Below are positions 55,980-64,000 of a stretch of 64,000 bases of DNA, piece after piece; the first letter of the stretch is position 1; each line of letters opens with the position of its first letter. A model generated the notes under the pieces. The model did not search any database. It was given only the letters and a program-made list of their open reading frames with translations, and was not told the DNA's origin. Location: assembly GCF_003711515.1 (NCBI RefSeq), contig NW_021167080.1, forward strand, positions 5,846,346 through 5,910,345, in the 5' to 3' direction. Source of the DNA: Sodiomyces alkalinus F11. Its lineage: Eukaryota > Ascomycota > Sordariomycetes > Glomerellales > Plectosphaerellaceae. The position numbers and the translations under genes were made by a program.

Positions 55980-57725
55980 ATGGCGTCCATACCAGGTAAA
56001 TCAGCTCGTCTGACTAGGTACGCTCCCGCGAATGCTCTGCTAACGTTTCTAGTCATTGTCAAACACCAGGGCAAGAAGCTCGAAGTCGAAGTCGATCCCG
56101 CGTCCAATGGCGAAACATTTAAGTACCAGCTCTTCAGCCTGACGGGCGTCGAACCGGAGAGACAGAAGATCTTGGTCAAGGGTGGCCAGCTCAAGGACGA
56201 CGCCGACATGGGCAAGCTCGGCCTGAAGCCAAACCAGGTGCTTATGATGATGGGCACGCCCTCCGGAGACAACGCAGGCTTGGCGAGGCCAACGGAGGCT
56301 GTTAAGTTTGTCGAGGACATGACCGAAGCGGAAGCTGCCCAGCAGGCCGGAGCTACGCCGGCTGGGCTGGCCAACCTTGGCAACACCTGCTATCTCAACT
56401 CCACCTTGCAAACTCTTCGGTCCATCCCCGAACTCCAGATTGCTTTGACCAAATACAAAACGGAAGGACGGGGTGGTCAGTCGCTCCAGAGCAGTCTAGG
56501 CCTGCAGGGTGGGGATTTGGTCGGCCCACTGGTGGACCTGTACACGAACATGTCGAAGACGCAGGACAGCGTGGCACCTTATAATTTCCTCGCCGTGCTG
56601 AGGTCGATTTTCCCGCAGTTTGCCGAGAAGTCCAAAACCGGCCATGGTTACGCTCAGCAGGATGCCGAGGAGGCATGGTCGCAGATCATTAGTCAACTGA
56701 AGCAGCGCCTCGGCGACACAGCGGACGCATCTTTCATCGACAGGTACATGTCGGGACAACTCAAGTCGACGCTCGAAGTCGACGAGCAAGCCGCCAAGGA
56801 TGCCGGCGAGGAGGCGGTCACATCGACCGAGACGTTCTTCAAGCTCAACTGCCACATCGACAGCACGATCAACCACCTGCGGGATGGCATTCTGGCCGGC
56901 CTCACGGAGAAGCTGGAGAAGAGATCGCCGGTCCTGGACAGGGACACGACCTACACGAAGAAGTCCCGGATCTCCCGTTTGCCCAAGTACCTCACGGTTC
57001 ACTTTGTCCGCTTCTTCTGGCGACGAGACACGCAGAAGAAAGCCAAGATCATGCGCAAGGTCACATTCCCGCACGAACTGGACGTGGTCGAGTTTTGCGA
57101 CGACGAGCTCAAATCTCTGCTGGTCCCGGTAAGGGATAAGGTGCGGGAAATTCGCAAGGATGAGGAGGACATCGAGCGGGCCCGGAAGCGGCGCAAGGTG
57201 AACCCGGTTGATCGCGGAGACGTCACGGGCTCGTCGAGTGGGGTGGTTGAAAAGACGGCTCTGGAGAAGGCCAACGAGAAGAAGCGCGGCGCAATCTCCG
57301 CCGATGGGGATACGGACATGACGGAGACGTACAAGACGGACGCCGAAGTCGAGGCCGAGCGGAACGCTGCTCTGTTGGCGCTCAAGAAGGAACTGGATGC
57401 GCTGGTCAACAAAGACCTCGCCAAGGACGACGGCGCCAATCAGTCCGGCCTGTACGAGCTGCGGGGTGTTGTGACGCACCAGGGCTCCAGTGCCGACAGT
57501 GGCCATTACACGGCGTACATTAAGAAGGAAGGTTCCGTGGATCCTAAGACGGGCAAGAAAGGCGAGGAGGACGGAAAGTGGTGGTGGTTCAACGACGACA
57601 AGGTCAGCGAGGTCACGTCCGACAAGATCGATGCGCTCTGCGGTGGCGGCGAGACGCACTCGGCCCTCATCCTGCTGTACAGGGCCATCCCTCTCCCCAC
57701 AGCGGAAGGCGAGCAGTCTGATTAA
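55980..57725 (+). CDS. UBP6: Proteasome-associated ubiquitin hydrolase Ubp6 (USP14)
   Basis: Exons 55980-55995 and 56053-57725, 562 residues. The first exon encodes only MASIP plus one base; the 57 bp intron is a multiple of three and open, so without splicing 19 unrelated residues would be inserted before VIVKHQGKK. A ubiquitin-like domain (about 6-75) that docks to Rpn1 is followed by the USP domain: Cys box GLANLGNTCYLNSTLQ with Cys118, and His box DSGHYTAYIKKEG with His490, plus WWWFNDDKV (Asp near 520). It trims ubiquitin from proteasome-bound substrates. The insert KTALEKANEKKRGAIS to TYKTDAEVEAERNAAL near 420-470 is charged and probably helical. Confidence 0.95.
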   Translation: MASIPGKSARLTRYAPANALLTFLVIVKHQGKKLEVEVDPASNGETFKYQLFSLTGVEPERQKILVKGGQLKDDADMGKLGLKPNQVLMMMGTPSGDNAGLARPTEAVKFVEDMTEAEAAQQAGATPAGLANLGNTCYLNSTLQTLRSIPELQIALTKYKTEGRGGQSLQSSLGLQGGDLVGPLVDLYTNMSKTQDSVAPYNFLAVLRSIFPQFAEKSKTGHGYAQQDAEEAWSQIISQLKQRLGDTADASFIDRYMSGQLKSTLEVDEQAAKDAGEEAVTSTETFFKLNCHIDSTINHLRDGILAGLTEKLEKRSPVLDRDTTYTKKSRISRLPKYLTVHFVRFFWRRDTQKKAKIMRKVTFPHELDVVEFCDDELKSLLVPVRDKVREIRKDEEDIERARKRRKVNPVDRGDVTGSSSGVVEKTALEKANEKKRGAISADGDTDMTETYKTDAEVEAERNAALLALKKELDALVNKDLAKDDGANQSGLYELRGVVTHQGSSADSGHYTAYIKKEGSVDPKTGKKGEEDGKWWWFNDDKVSEVTSDKIDALCGGGETHSALILLYRAIPLPTAEGEQSD

Positions 57726-58121
57726 AACGGAATGGGGTAATGCTGAGCGCAATATCTAACTCGAAGCGAATCTGGTCAGCAAACACGGGCTGTATTCTGA
57801 GACCGGCGATAGTTTTCCTGGACGTGGTCAAGCTATGGCTGGCGGCAGTCGCATATAGTAGGTATAGGCCCATGAATGAAGAACTGACAGCAGTATGGGG
57901 ACTTGGGAATTCTCTGGTGTTTGGCGCGGATCGTATGTGATTGACGTGCTACACATTACCAGCTCTATCAATTAAACCAGCTAGCATCCTCTTGATTCAA
58001 AATGGGGTATCTCCGTAAATATTGTACATGATCATGTTACAACAAGGGGTAAAGTAAAGTAAAGTAAAGTAAAGGTATGAGTAAGTTCTGTTTTCCATCC
58101 GGAGGCTCGGTATATGGTCAA
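57726..58121. other. Tail-to-tail intergenic with TAAAG repeat
   Basis: Contains the UBP6 3' UTR and, at 58050-58074, five exact tandem copies of TAAAG. No gene seen. Confidence 0.6.
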
Positions 58122-58626
58122 CTACCTCGCGGTGCCGGACGTTTCAGAAGCCTGCTTCTGGGCATTCCGCTCCTTCACGCGCTGCTCGAAGACTTTGAGT
58201 TTATCTTCGAGACCCTGCCGTTGGGCGACGAGGTTGTGACGCTGGGACTCCAGGATGGCGATCTGGTCCTCGATGGGAGCCTCGCGGAACTTGGAGCGTT
58301 CCTGAAGAGACGAAGAGTGAGACGATGTCAATCATGGCTCAGTGGAAGACATTGTGGAAAAGGAGCTTTGGACGAGAGAAATAGCTCGCTAGAAGAAAAG
58401 AGGGAAGGGGGAGTAGATAGAGTAGGTATATGTGGACATGGACATTTTGTGTGTGCATATATATGTGTGCAAGACAGAAGGGATGCCATACCTCATTCCA
58501 CTCCTGCAGGGTCTTTAAACCTGCACCGTAGGCGGCACCTGTGAAGACGGCGGCGGCGAAGCAGGTCGCTATGACGGCGGCGCGGACCTTGCGGGAGCCG
58601 GGGGCGGCGCGCAGAGGAGGGGCCAT
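58122..58626 (-). CDS. Small single-span membrane protein, probably mitochondrial
   Basis: Exons (minus) 58626-58492 and 58301-58122; 104 residues, 190 bp intron. The basic N-terminus (MAPPLRAAPGSRKVR) followed by one hydrophobic span (AAVIATCFAAAVFTGAAYGAG, about 16-36) resembles a mitochondrial targeting and anchoring segment. The rest is a coiled coil (EDQIAILESQRHNLVAQRQG, LEDKLKVFEQRVKERNAQ). I do not recognise a named family; respiratory-chain assembly factors often look like this, but that is inference. The exon junction NEERSKFREAP keeps the frame. Confidence 0.72.
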
Positions 58627-59840
58627 TTGCTGGTGGTGACTTTTGACGTTGGCTCGGCCTCCTCTTTCGCATCCAATGCTTTCCAAAAAAAAAATATATA
58701 TCTCCCAAATCCTGATACTTCTTTGCCCAGAGGTTTCAAAGAGACTCGTCTGAAAGTGCCTCGCCAGATCTCTTTTGGGTTTTCCGTGTCTTTCAAGGAA
58801 TTTTGACGGTGGGATCGGTTCGGTTCGGATCGGTTGGGTTCGGTTCGGCTTCTTCAAACGGGTTCGTTAGTGTGACGGTTTGGTGTAGGATTTCTTCGGA
58901 TGGAAAGATTGCGATGGAGAGGGACGTCTAGGAAGAGGGACAGCGCGTAGGGAGAAACGGAGGAAGATTTGCGTTAGATTCGAAGTCGTGGAGATGTCTT
59001 CGTGGTTTGCAGTCGAGATGTAGTCGGAAGTCGCGGCGATTGTTGCTGTTGAACCCCGTCACGATGTGCTGCGGGACAGTGGAGCTACTCCGTCGCATCC
59101 TCACCAAATGTGCGCTGACTAAGCGACGCCACTGTCGCATTTCACCAATCATCTCCACTTGCTTCGTACCTTAGGTATTTTCCCTTTCTTCAGACACACC
59201 AAGACAGAGGAATGCGGGGCGATCTCTACTTCTCTGAGAAAGAGACGGGGCATTGGCGCATTCAACAAATCGTGATGGATGCCGAATCTGAAGATGACGT
59301 TGCCAAGTGAGTTTTCAAGAATTCTTGCCGATAGGCTTGCTAAGAATATCACGAAAAAATCGGGAAACTTTTTTATTCTAGCCGTGAAGTCCAAGATCAT
59401 CCAGTTTCGGGTAATTCAACATGAACTTTGGGTAAACCCACGTGTACACGCTACTTCCAGTTTACATCCATCTCCGGGCTTCCCGCTACCCCTCATTTCG
59501 TCGTACAGAAGTGCTTTCGTCTTTCTGAGTGACCTCCTGAATATAGCCCCTTTTTCTTATACCTTATTTATTAAATATCGGATCTACTACAGGTTACAGA
59601 GTAATTCTCGCCCAGTTCAGCAAAGACTTACTGAAGCGGTTCTTGAAGACCATCGGTCCTTTCACCCTCGCGACACTAAGCATTCGGGTGAGTTATTTTC
59701 GGCCTATCTCCAGGGGCTAGCCATGGCCCATGGCTAGCCTAAACAGACGCCTTGAGAACAGGAGAGGACCTGCAAGTGATAGTTGATACTCCCGAGTCCT
59801 GACTAACCTCTCTCAGGCTGATCCTATCAAACAATCCAAG
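58627..59840. other. Intergenic, divergent promoters
   Basis: About 1.2 kb between the small membrane protein and SHB17. Near 58805-58865 a short tandem of ggttcgg/ggatcgg units occurs. No gene seen. Confidence 0.5.
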
Positions 59841-60931
59841 ATGGCTCCTCGTGTCTTCCTTGTTCGCCACGGCGAGACGGAGTGGTCCCTCAATGGCCGC
59901 CACACCGGCAGCACTGACATTCCCCTCACTGCAAACGGCGAGAAACGCGTCAAAGCCACTGGAAACGCTCTCGTGGGCAAGGACAGACTCATCGTCCCTT
60001 CTAAGCTTGCCCATATGTACGGCCCCTGTTTGAGCTGGTTTCCCTTCATCCTTTTTTCATTTTCTTTTTTTCCTTTTTACTAAAAAACTTGGAAGAATAC
60101 TCCTCATTGACGCACTTTCCCCCCCAACAGCTACGTTTCTCCCCGGAAACGCGCTCAGCGTACCTTCGAGCTCCTGAACCTGGGCATCAAGGGCATCCCC
60201 TGGGAACCCCACGGAAAGACCGAGATACCCGGAATTCCCTGCAGTGCCCACGTCGAAGTCACAGAGGACATTCGCGAGTGGGACTACGGTGACTATGAGG
60301 GTATCACAAGCCCCGAAATCCGCCGCATCCGAAAGGAGCAAGGCCTGGGAGAAGGTTGGGACATTTGGCGGGACGGGTGTCCCGGCGGCGAGTGAGTCAA
60401 AACTAGCTCTCCCTTGGTAGAGCAAGAAGGGGAGGTGGAGGACATGCACTGACCAGTGACTTGGGTCTGCCCACCTCTCACCAGGAGCCCCAAAGACATA
60501 GACGAACGACTAGACCGCCTGATCACGGACATCCGCGATAGGTGGCATCGTTCAGTGATGGAAGGTCAGGGGAAGGACGGCCACGGCCACCCTGCTGGGT
60601 CCAACGGCGACGTCCTCATCGTCGCCCACGGTCATATCCTTCGTGCTCTGGCGCTGCGATGGACCGGACAAGAGCTCCACGCCGGTCCCGCATTCTTGTT
60701 GGAAGCAGGAGGCGTGGGAATCCTGAGGTGAGTACGCTGCGCTGAGTGTGTCAGATGTCTTTTCCTCAGCTATGTTTCCCTCCTCAAATCCTGGTGTTGT
60801 TTCGTCTACCTCTTAGTAACTGACCAAACTTGACTGGACACAGCTACGAACATAACAGCATTGACGAACCCGCGATTCTCCTTGGTGGCGCTTTCGTAGT
60901 GGATGTCGATGATCCTCCTAGTGGCAAGTAA
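59841..60931 (+). CDS. SHB17: Sedoheptulose 1,7-bisphosphatase Shb17 (histidine phosphatase)
   Basis: Exons 59841-60016, 60131-60391, 60485-60727 and 60844-60931, 255 residues. Phosphatase motif RHGE (phospho-His10) is in [11 protein letters not shown]; the second His194 is in [12 protein letters not shown]. Between them are [26 protein letters not shown] and [14 protein letters not shown], the last two typical of Shb17. The C-terminus [15 protein letters not shown] is also diagnostic. The enzyme dephosphorylates sedoheptulose-1,7-bisphosphate, driving carbon into ribose synthesis (riboneogenesis). The introns are 114, 93 and 116 bp with GT-AG ends. It is slightly shorter than yeast Shb17. 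Confidence 0.93.
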
Positions 60932-61561
60932 AAATACCCGACAGACCGTTTTGGCAGCATTGCATATTCAGACAAAGTACGACCAGCGAGTGCCCCTGAT
61001 TTCTAGATGTCTGTTTACATCTAAAACGGATCCCTTGTTGGATACATATCGACCTACAGACAAAGGGCAATATCCTCGCGACAGAATAGATCTGCCAGCG
61101 CTTCCTGGAACAATACCCAGTTGTCTAGACAATACCTTAGTCAATTCCATGCCATACTTATCCACATACTCGTCGCCCACCGTGGAACACAAGCTAGTGC
61201 AAGTTCGGAGAAGCAAAAAAAGGCAAGGGAGGACAAAAAGATACTAGGGCAAATAAAAAGACATGCAACACTGGGCATTCGCCAGTCGTCACCGACCTGA
61301 CTACTACTCCAGCCCTCACCGGTTTATCTATGAGAGAGCGGACGGGATCTCGAGTTTTCCAGTGGGTATGGTCGCATGTGCTGAGGTGAGCACGCGAAAT
61401 GGTTCAAGTACGACTGCGTTGGAGAGACAAAGAGACAAGACCTCATAACAAACCCTCTTGCAAACTTCAAAGAATGTCAATTCAGTCCCTAAATCTATGG
61501 ATTGGTTTCCTTCCGAGCTGAAAACTCTCAGGCCTCCTTTCCGCGCCATTTCTATCCTTTC
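60932..61561. other. Tail-to-tail intergenic region
   Basis: 630 bp holding the 3' ends of SHB17 and the methyltransferase gene. No gene seen. Confidence 0.5.
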
Positions 61562-63075
61562 TCATGCCTTGGTACCTCTGGCCAAGAAAACCCTCCTCTT
61601 CATCGGTTCACCTCCTTCCCCGCGAGTGCCGTGGAACACGACACCGCTGCCGAGCTCCATAAACATAAAGCATTGGCCCGCCCCGGCGGCTTCGAATATG
61701 GCCCGAACCCTCTCCTCCGAAAAGCCGTGATGCTTGATGGCGTCGGCGGCCTCGTGTTCTTGTCCGGCCCCCTGTTCATGACCGTGCCCGTGACCGTGAC
61801 CGTGACCGTGGCGATGCCCCTGACCACCCACAGGTGCGTGCGGCAAAAAGTCAACGACGAAGAACACGCCACCGGGCCGCAAGCGCGCGACAAGTTGGCG
61901 CGCGGCGTACTCCGGGTCGTCCAGGTGATGAAACCCCAAGCCCACGCCCGCGACGTCGAAGTCTCGGAATCGAGAACCCTCAAAGGCGGCAGGCGCTGGG
62001 TCCGCCGGGTCGACCAGATTGCCATGATAGGCACGCATCTCGTCCTCAGATAGGCCCTGTGGAATTTGTAAGTGGAGGACAAAAGCTAATGCGAGCTGGT
62101 GAATCAAGGAGGCTTCGTCGCCGGCGTTTGTCTTAGGGCAGCTGGAGATGGCGTGGACAACGCCGGGCGTGCGGGGTCGTGTAGCTCCTGTAAAAGAAAG
62201 GCGAAAGAAAGGGGGGACGATCCAAGACCCCACGAGAGAAAAGACGAGGGATACAGGGCGCGGAGTGGGTGGGACTGGCATGGAAGGACACCGAAGCCAC
62301 TGCCAAATTCCGGTCTCGGCTCTCGAAACGTACCTGGTTTTCAGCTCTTGTGTTGTAAACCGCTACCATGTTCTCGGAGATGTCTATCCCTGTACATTGC
62401 GTCGTGTATTGGGCAAGGGCCTAGAGTGAAGGCAAGACAAATATGAGTTGGCGGTCAGCGAGGGTGATGCAGGTAGAAGACACGGGCGGCACGGGCGGCG
62501 CGGGCGGCGCGGGAGGAGCGGGAGGGACGGGAATGCCCGGGAGACTGAAATGGAAGATAGGAAGGATGCCGATAGGAAAGACGAAGACACCGTTGACACG
62601 CACCCTGGAGATCAGACCGGTTCCACAGGCATAATCGAGCAGCTTGACCTGCTTCCGGCCGGTCCTTGGGCCATCGTCGTCATCGCTATCGTCGTCATCG
62701 CCCGCAGAGTCGACGCCAAGTAAATCCTTCCGTCTCTGAATCTCTCGGACGAGTTGCTCGATGGTTTTCTCGAATCTCGAATCATAATCGGCCGCCAGCT
62801 TGCTAGAGCACAGAGTCAATCAGAAACGATCCATTTCCACGAGATCACATGGTTCACGTCGTCCAGGATATTCCGCGTCGCGTGACGCTGAGCGGGAGGA
62901 TGATAATCTAATGATAGGTGCGCCCGCCTGCAGGATCCCGGTTTCAGGCCAGCAAGGCTAGTTGCTGCCGCTAATTCCAAAAGAGAAGAAAAAGAAAATG
63001 GGGACCCGATCTCAATCAGGGATAGAGGCGTACGTACTCGAAGTAAGCCTTGTTGGCACTTGTGGTGTCCGTCAT
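61562..63075 (-). CDS. Class I SAM-dependent methyltransferase
   Basis: Exons (minus) 63075-63038, 62802-62604, 62420-62334 and 62056-61562, 272 residues. Motif I is LLDYACGTGL (67-76), motif II region CTGIDISENMVAVYN (about 90), then GLGFHHLDDPEYAARQLVAR and LRPGGVFFVVDFLPHA, the pattern of Methyltransf_11/25 enzymes. An acidic Asp run (48-56) precedes motif I. An unusual His-Gly repeat (about 186-201, GHRHGHGHGHGHGHE) sits in the loop before the last strands. The fourth exon was placed at CACAG then GGC CTA TCT (GLSEDEMRAYHG) because an earlier acceptor gives a stop. The substrate cannot be inferred. Introns are 235, 183 and 277 bp, long for this window. Confidence 0.82.
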
Positions 63076-64000
63076 CGTCGCTCGTTGTGGGACTTGTTGA
63101 TGGTATGGGTAAGGTATGGTGAGGTAGGTATGTGCGGCTGAGATGACAAATGTCAAGTCGGTAAAGTGGGTGACTGGATTGGATTGGGTGGTGTCGAAGT
63201 GATTTTATTTCTTTTTTTCTTTTTTCCTTTTTTTCTTTTTTTCTTTTTTCCTTTTTTCCTTTTTTCCTTTTTTTCCTTTTCTTCTCTTGTTTTTCTTGTC
63301 TCACTTATGTATCTAAGCGTCCACAAGACCAACTCATTTGATCTTGGTATTGAGTTCCTACTGACGTTGATGACTCAATTCGCGCCAGAAATTGGCGGTA
63401 TTTATACACATATGTAGCTGGAAGAATACATCAAGAAGTCCTGTACCAGCCGGACACTTTTCGGACACTTCAACGGGGACTTTTCACGGGGCCAAAATAT
63501 CGGCGAGTCAGCGCCTCCCGGGCCCGTAACCGGTGCTAGTGGGGTAACCCGTCACCGGACTTCTCGGTCTCGTCGGTCAACTCGATAGTGTACATACCTG
63601 TATACTTCATACCGGCCGTTCACCGAGAATGGGCACATGAGCCCTCACGTGCGCTTCGGGCCATGTACGCAATACTTGCCGCGTCGTGAGTGGTGAAAAG
63701 TCGTGACAAGCCTTCTGCTGTTTACCGCATCGGTTTACCCCTCTGTTGTCTCAGCCGCCAGTCGTCTACGCTACGTCCACCCGCTTTTCACCCCTATTCT
63801 GGTCGGGAGCAGGGGCCTTTTTTTTCCCTTTTTTTCCCTTCCCGCTTACTCCCAAGCGAAGCATAATTTTCTTCTGGCGTGACATGCCTATACAGGGTCT
63901 TTGACAGCTCGTGTAGACCATAGACACGGCTCATAAGAGTCTTGTGTATTAGGGGGGTGGGAAGGAGCCGGAAAGAACCGCGGGCGGGGCCGGAAACCCG
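63076..64000. other. Upstream region with polypyrimidine tract
   Basis: 63203-63298 is almost pure pyrimidine on the plus strand (cttttttcc-type repeats), 130 bp upstream of the methyltransferase start. 63420-64000 shows no gene; acgcggccg-type GC-rich DNA and T runs occur near 63820. Confidence 0.55.
63203..63298. repeat. CTTTTTTC polypyrimidine repeat
   Basis: About 96 bp of repeated c-t6-9-c units. In the methyltransferase direction this is a polypurine tract in the promoter or leader. Confidence 0.85.

Noticed and set aside
56496..57752. 418-codon minus-strand open frame
   Set aside because: Shadow of UBP6, whose catalytic boxes are on the plus strand.
62057..62333. Earlier acceptor for methyltransferase exon 4 (TTTACAG at about 62187)
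   Set aside because: In the required phase it runs into a TGA within 30 codons; the CACAG at 62057 restores the family motif.

Overview
The window looks like a chromosomal segment of a filamentous ascomycete, most likely a sordariomycete. It has single-copy eukaryotic genes with short introns (about 57-314 bp), donors mostly GTAAGT, GTGAGT or GTACGT, and CTGAC/CTAAC branch sites a few bases before CAG or TAG acceptors. Typical fungal families are present (BtgC, Isn1, Pfa5, RfeG, Ash1-like SET, Ubp6, Shb17). There are no operons, viral genes, CRISPR arrays or recognisable transposase genes. All exon boundaries were read by eye from splice signals, reading-frame continuity and family knowledge; no alignment or search was run.

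Layout. 1-6.5 kb: an SRR1-like protein (+), a secreted DUF6454-type protein (-) and a membrane-anchored BtgC-type glucanase (-). 9.2-12.3 kb: a divergent pair made of a DapA-family aldolase (-) and a D-galactonate dehydratase (+) sharing a 0.5 kb promoter. 14.5-18.9 kb: a coiled-coil protein of unknown function (+) facing IMP 5'-nucleotidase Isn1 (-). 20.4-24.5 kb: importin-beta of the Sxm1/Nmd5 (IPO7/8) class (-). 28.1-29.5 kb: RfeG-type regulator (-). 32.9-36.9 kb: DNA polymerase eta (-) and palmitoyltransferase Pfa5 (-). 39.3 kb: a very short, intron-containing, cysteine-rich microprotein gene (+). 41-44 kb: an Ash1-type SET methyltransferase (-). 47.2-48.5 kb: a CRAL-TRIO lipid-transfer protein (-). 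50.6-53.1 kb: an RRM protein (-). 54.4-55.3 kb: Arp2/3 subunit ARPC4 (-), divergent from Ubp6 (+, 56-57.7 kb). 58.1-58.6 kb: a 104-residue single-span protein (-). 59.8-60.9 kb: Shb17 (+), facing a class I methyltransferase (61.6-63.1 kb, -).

Most genes are unrelated housekeeping functions (nuclear import, translesion synthesis, actin branching, proteasomal deubiquitination, purine and pentose metabolism, chromatin). The only clear functional pairing by position is the dehydratase/aldolase couple, which could form the two last steps of a non-phosphorylated galactonate route to pyruvate and glyceraldehyde. The best candidates for under-described biology are the 36-residue Cys-rich microprotein, the family of TACCTAGGTA-type palindromic repeats between genes, and possible gene remnants near 38 kb. 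I see no defence system, secondary-metabolite cluster or mobile island.
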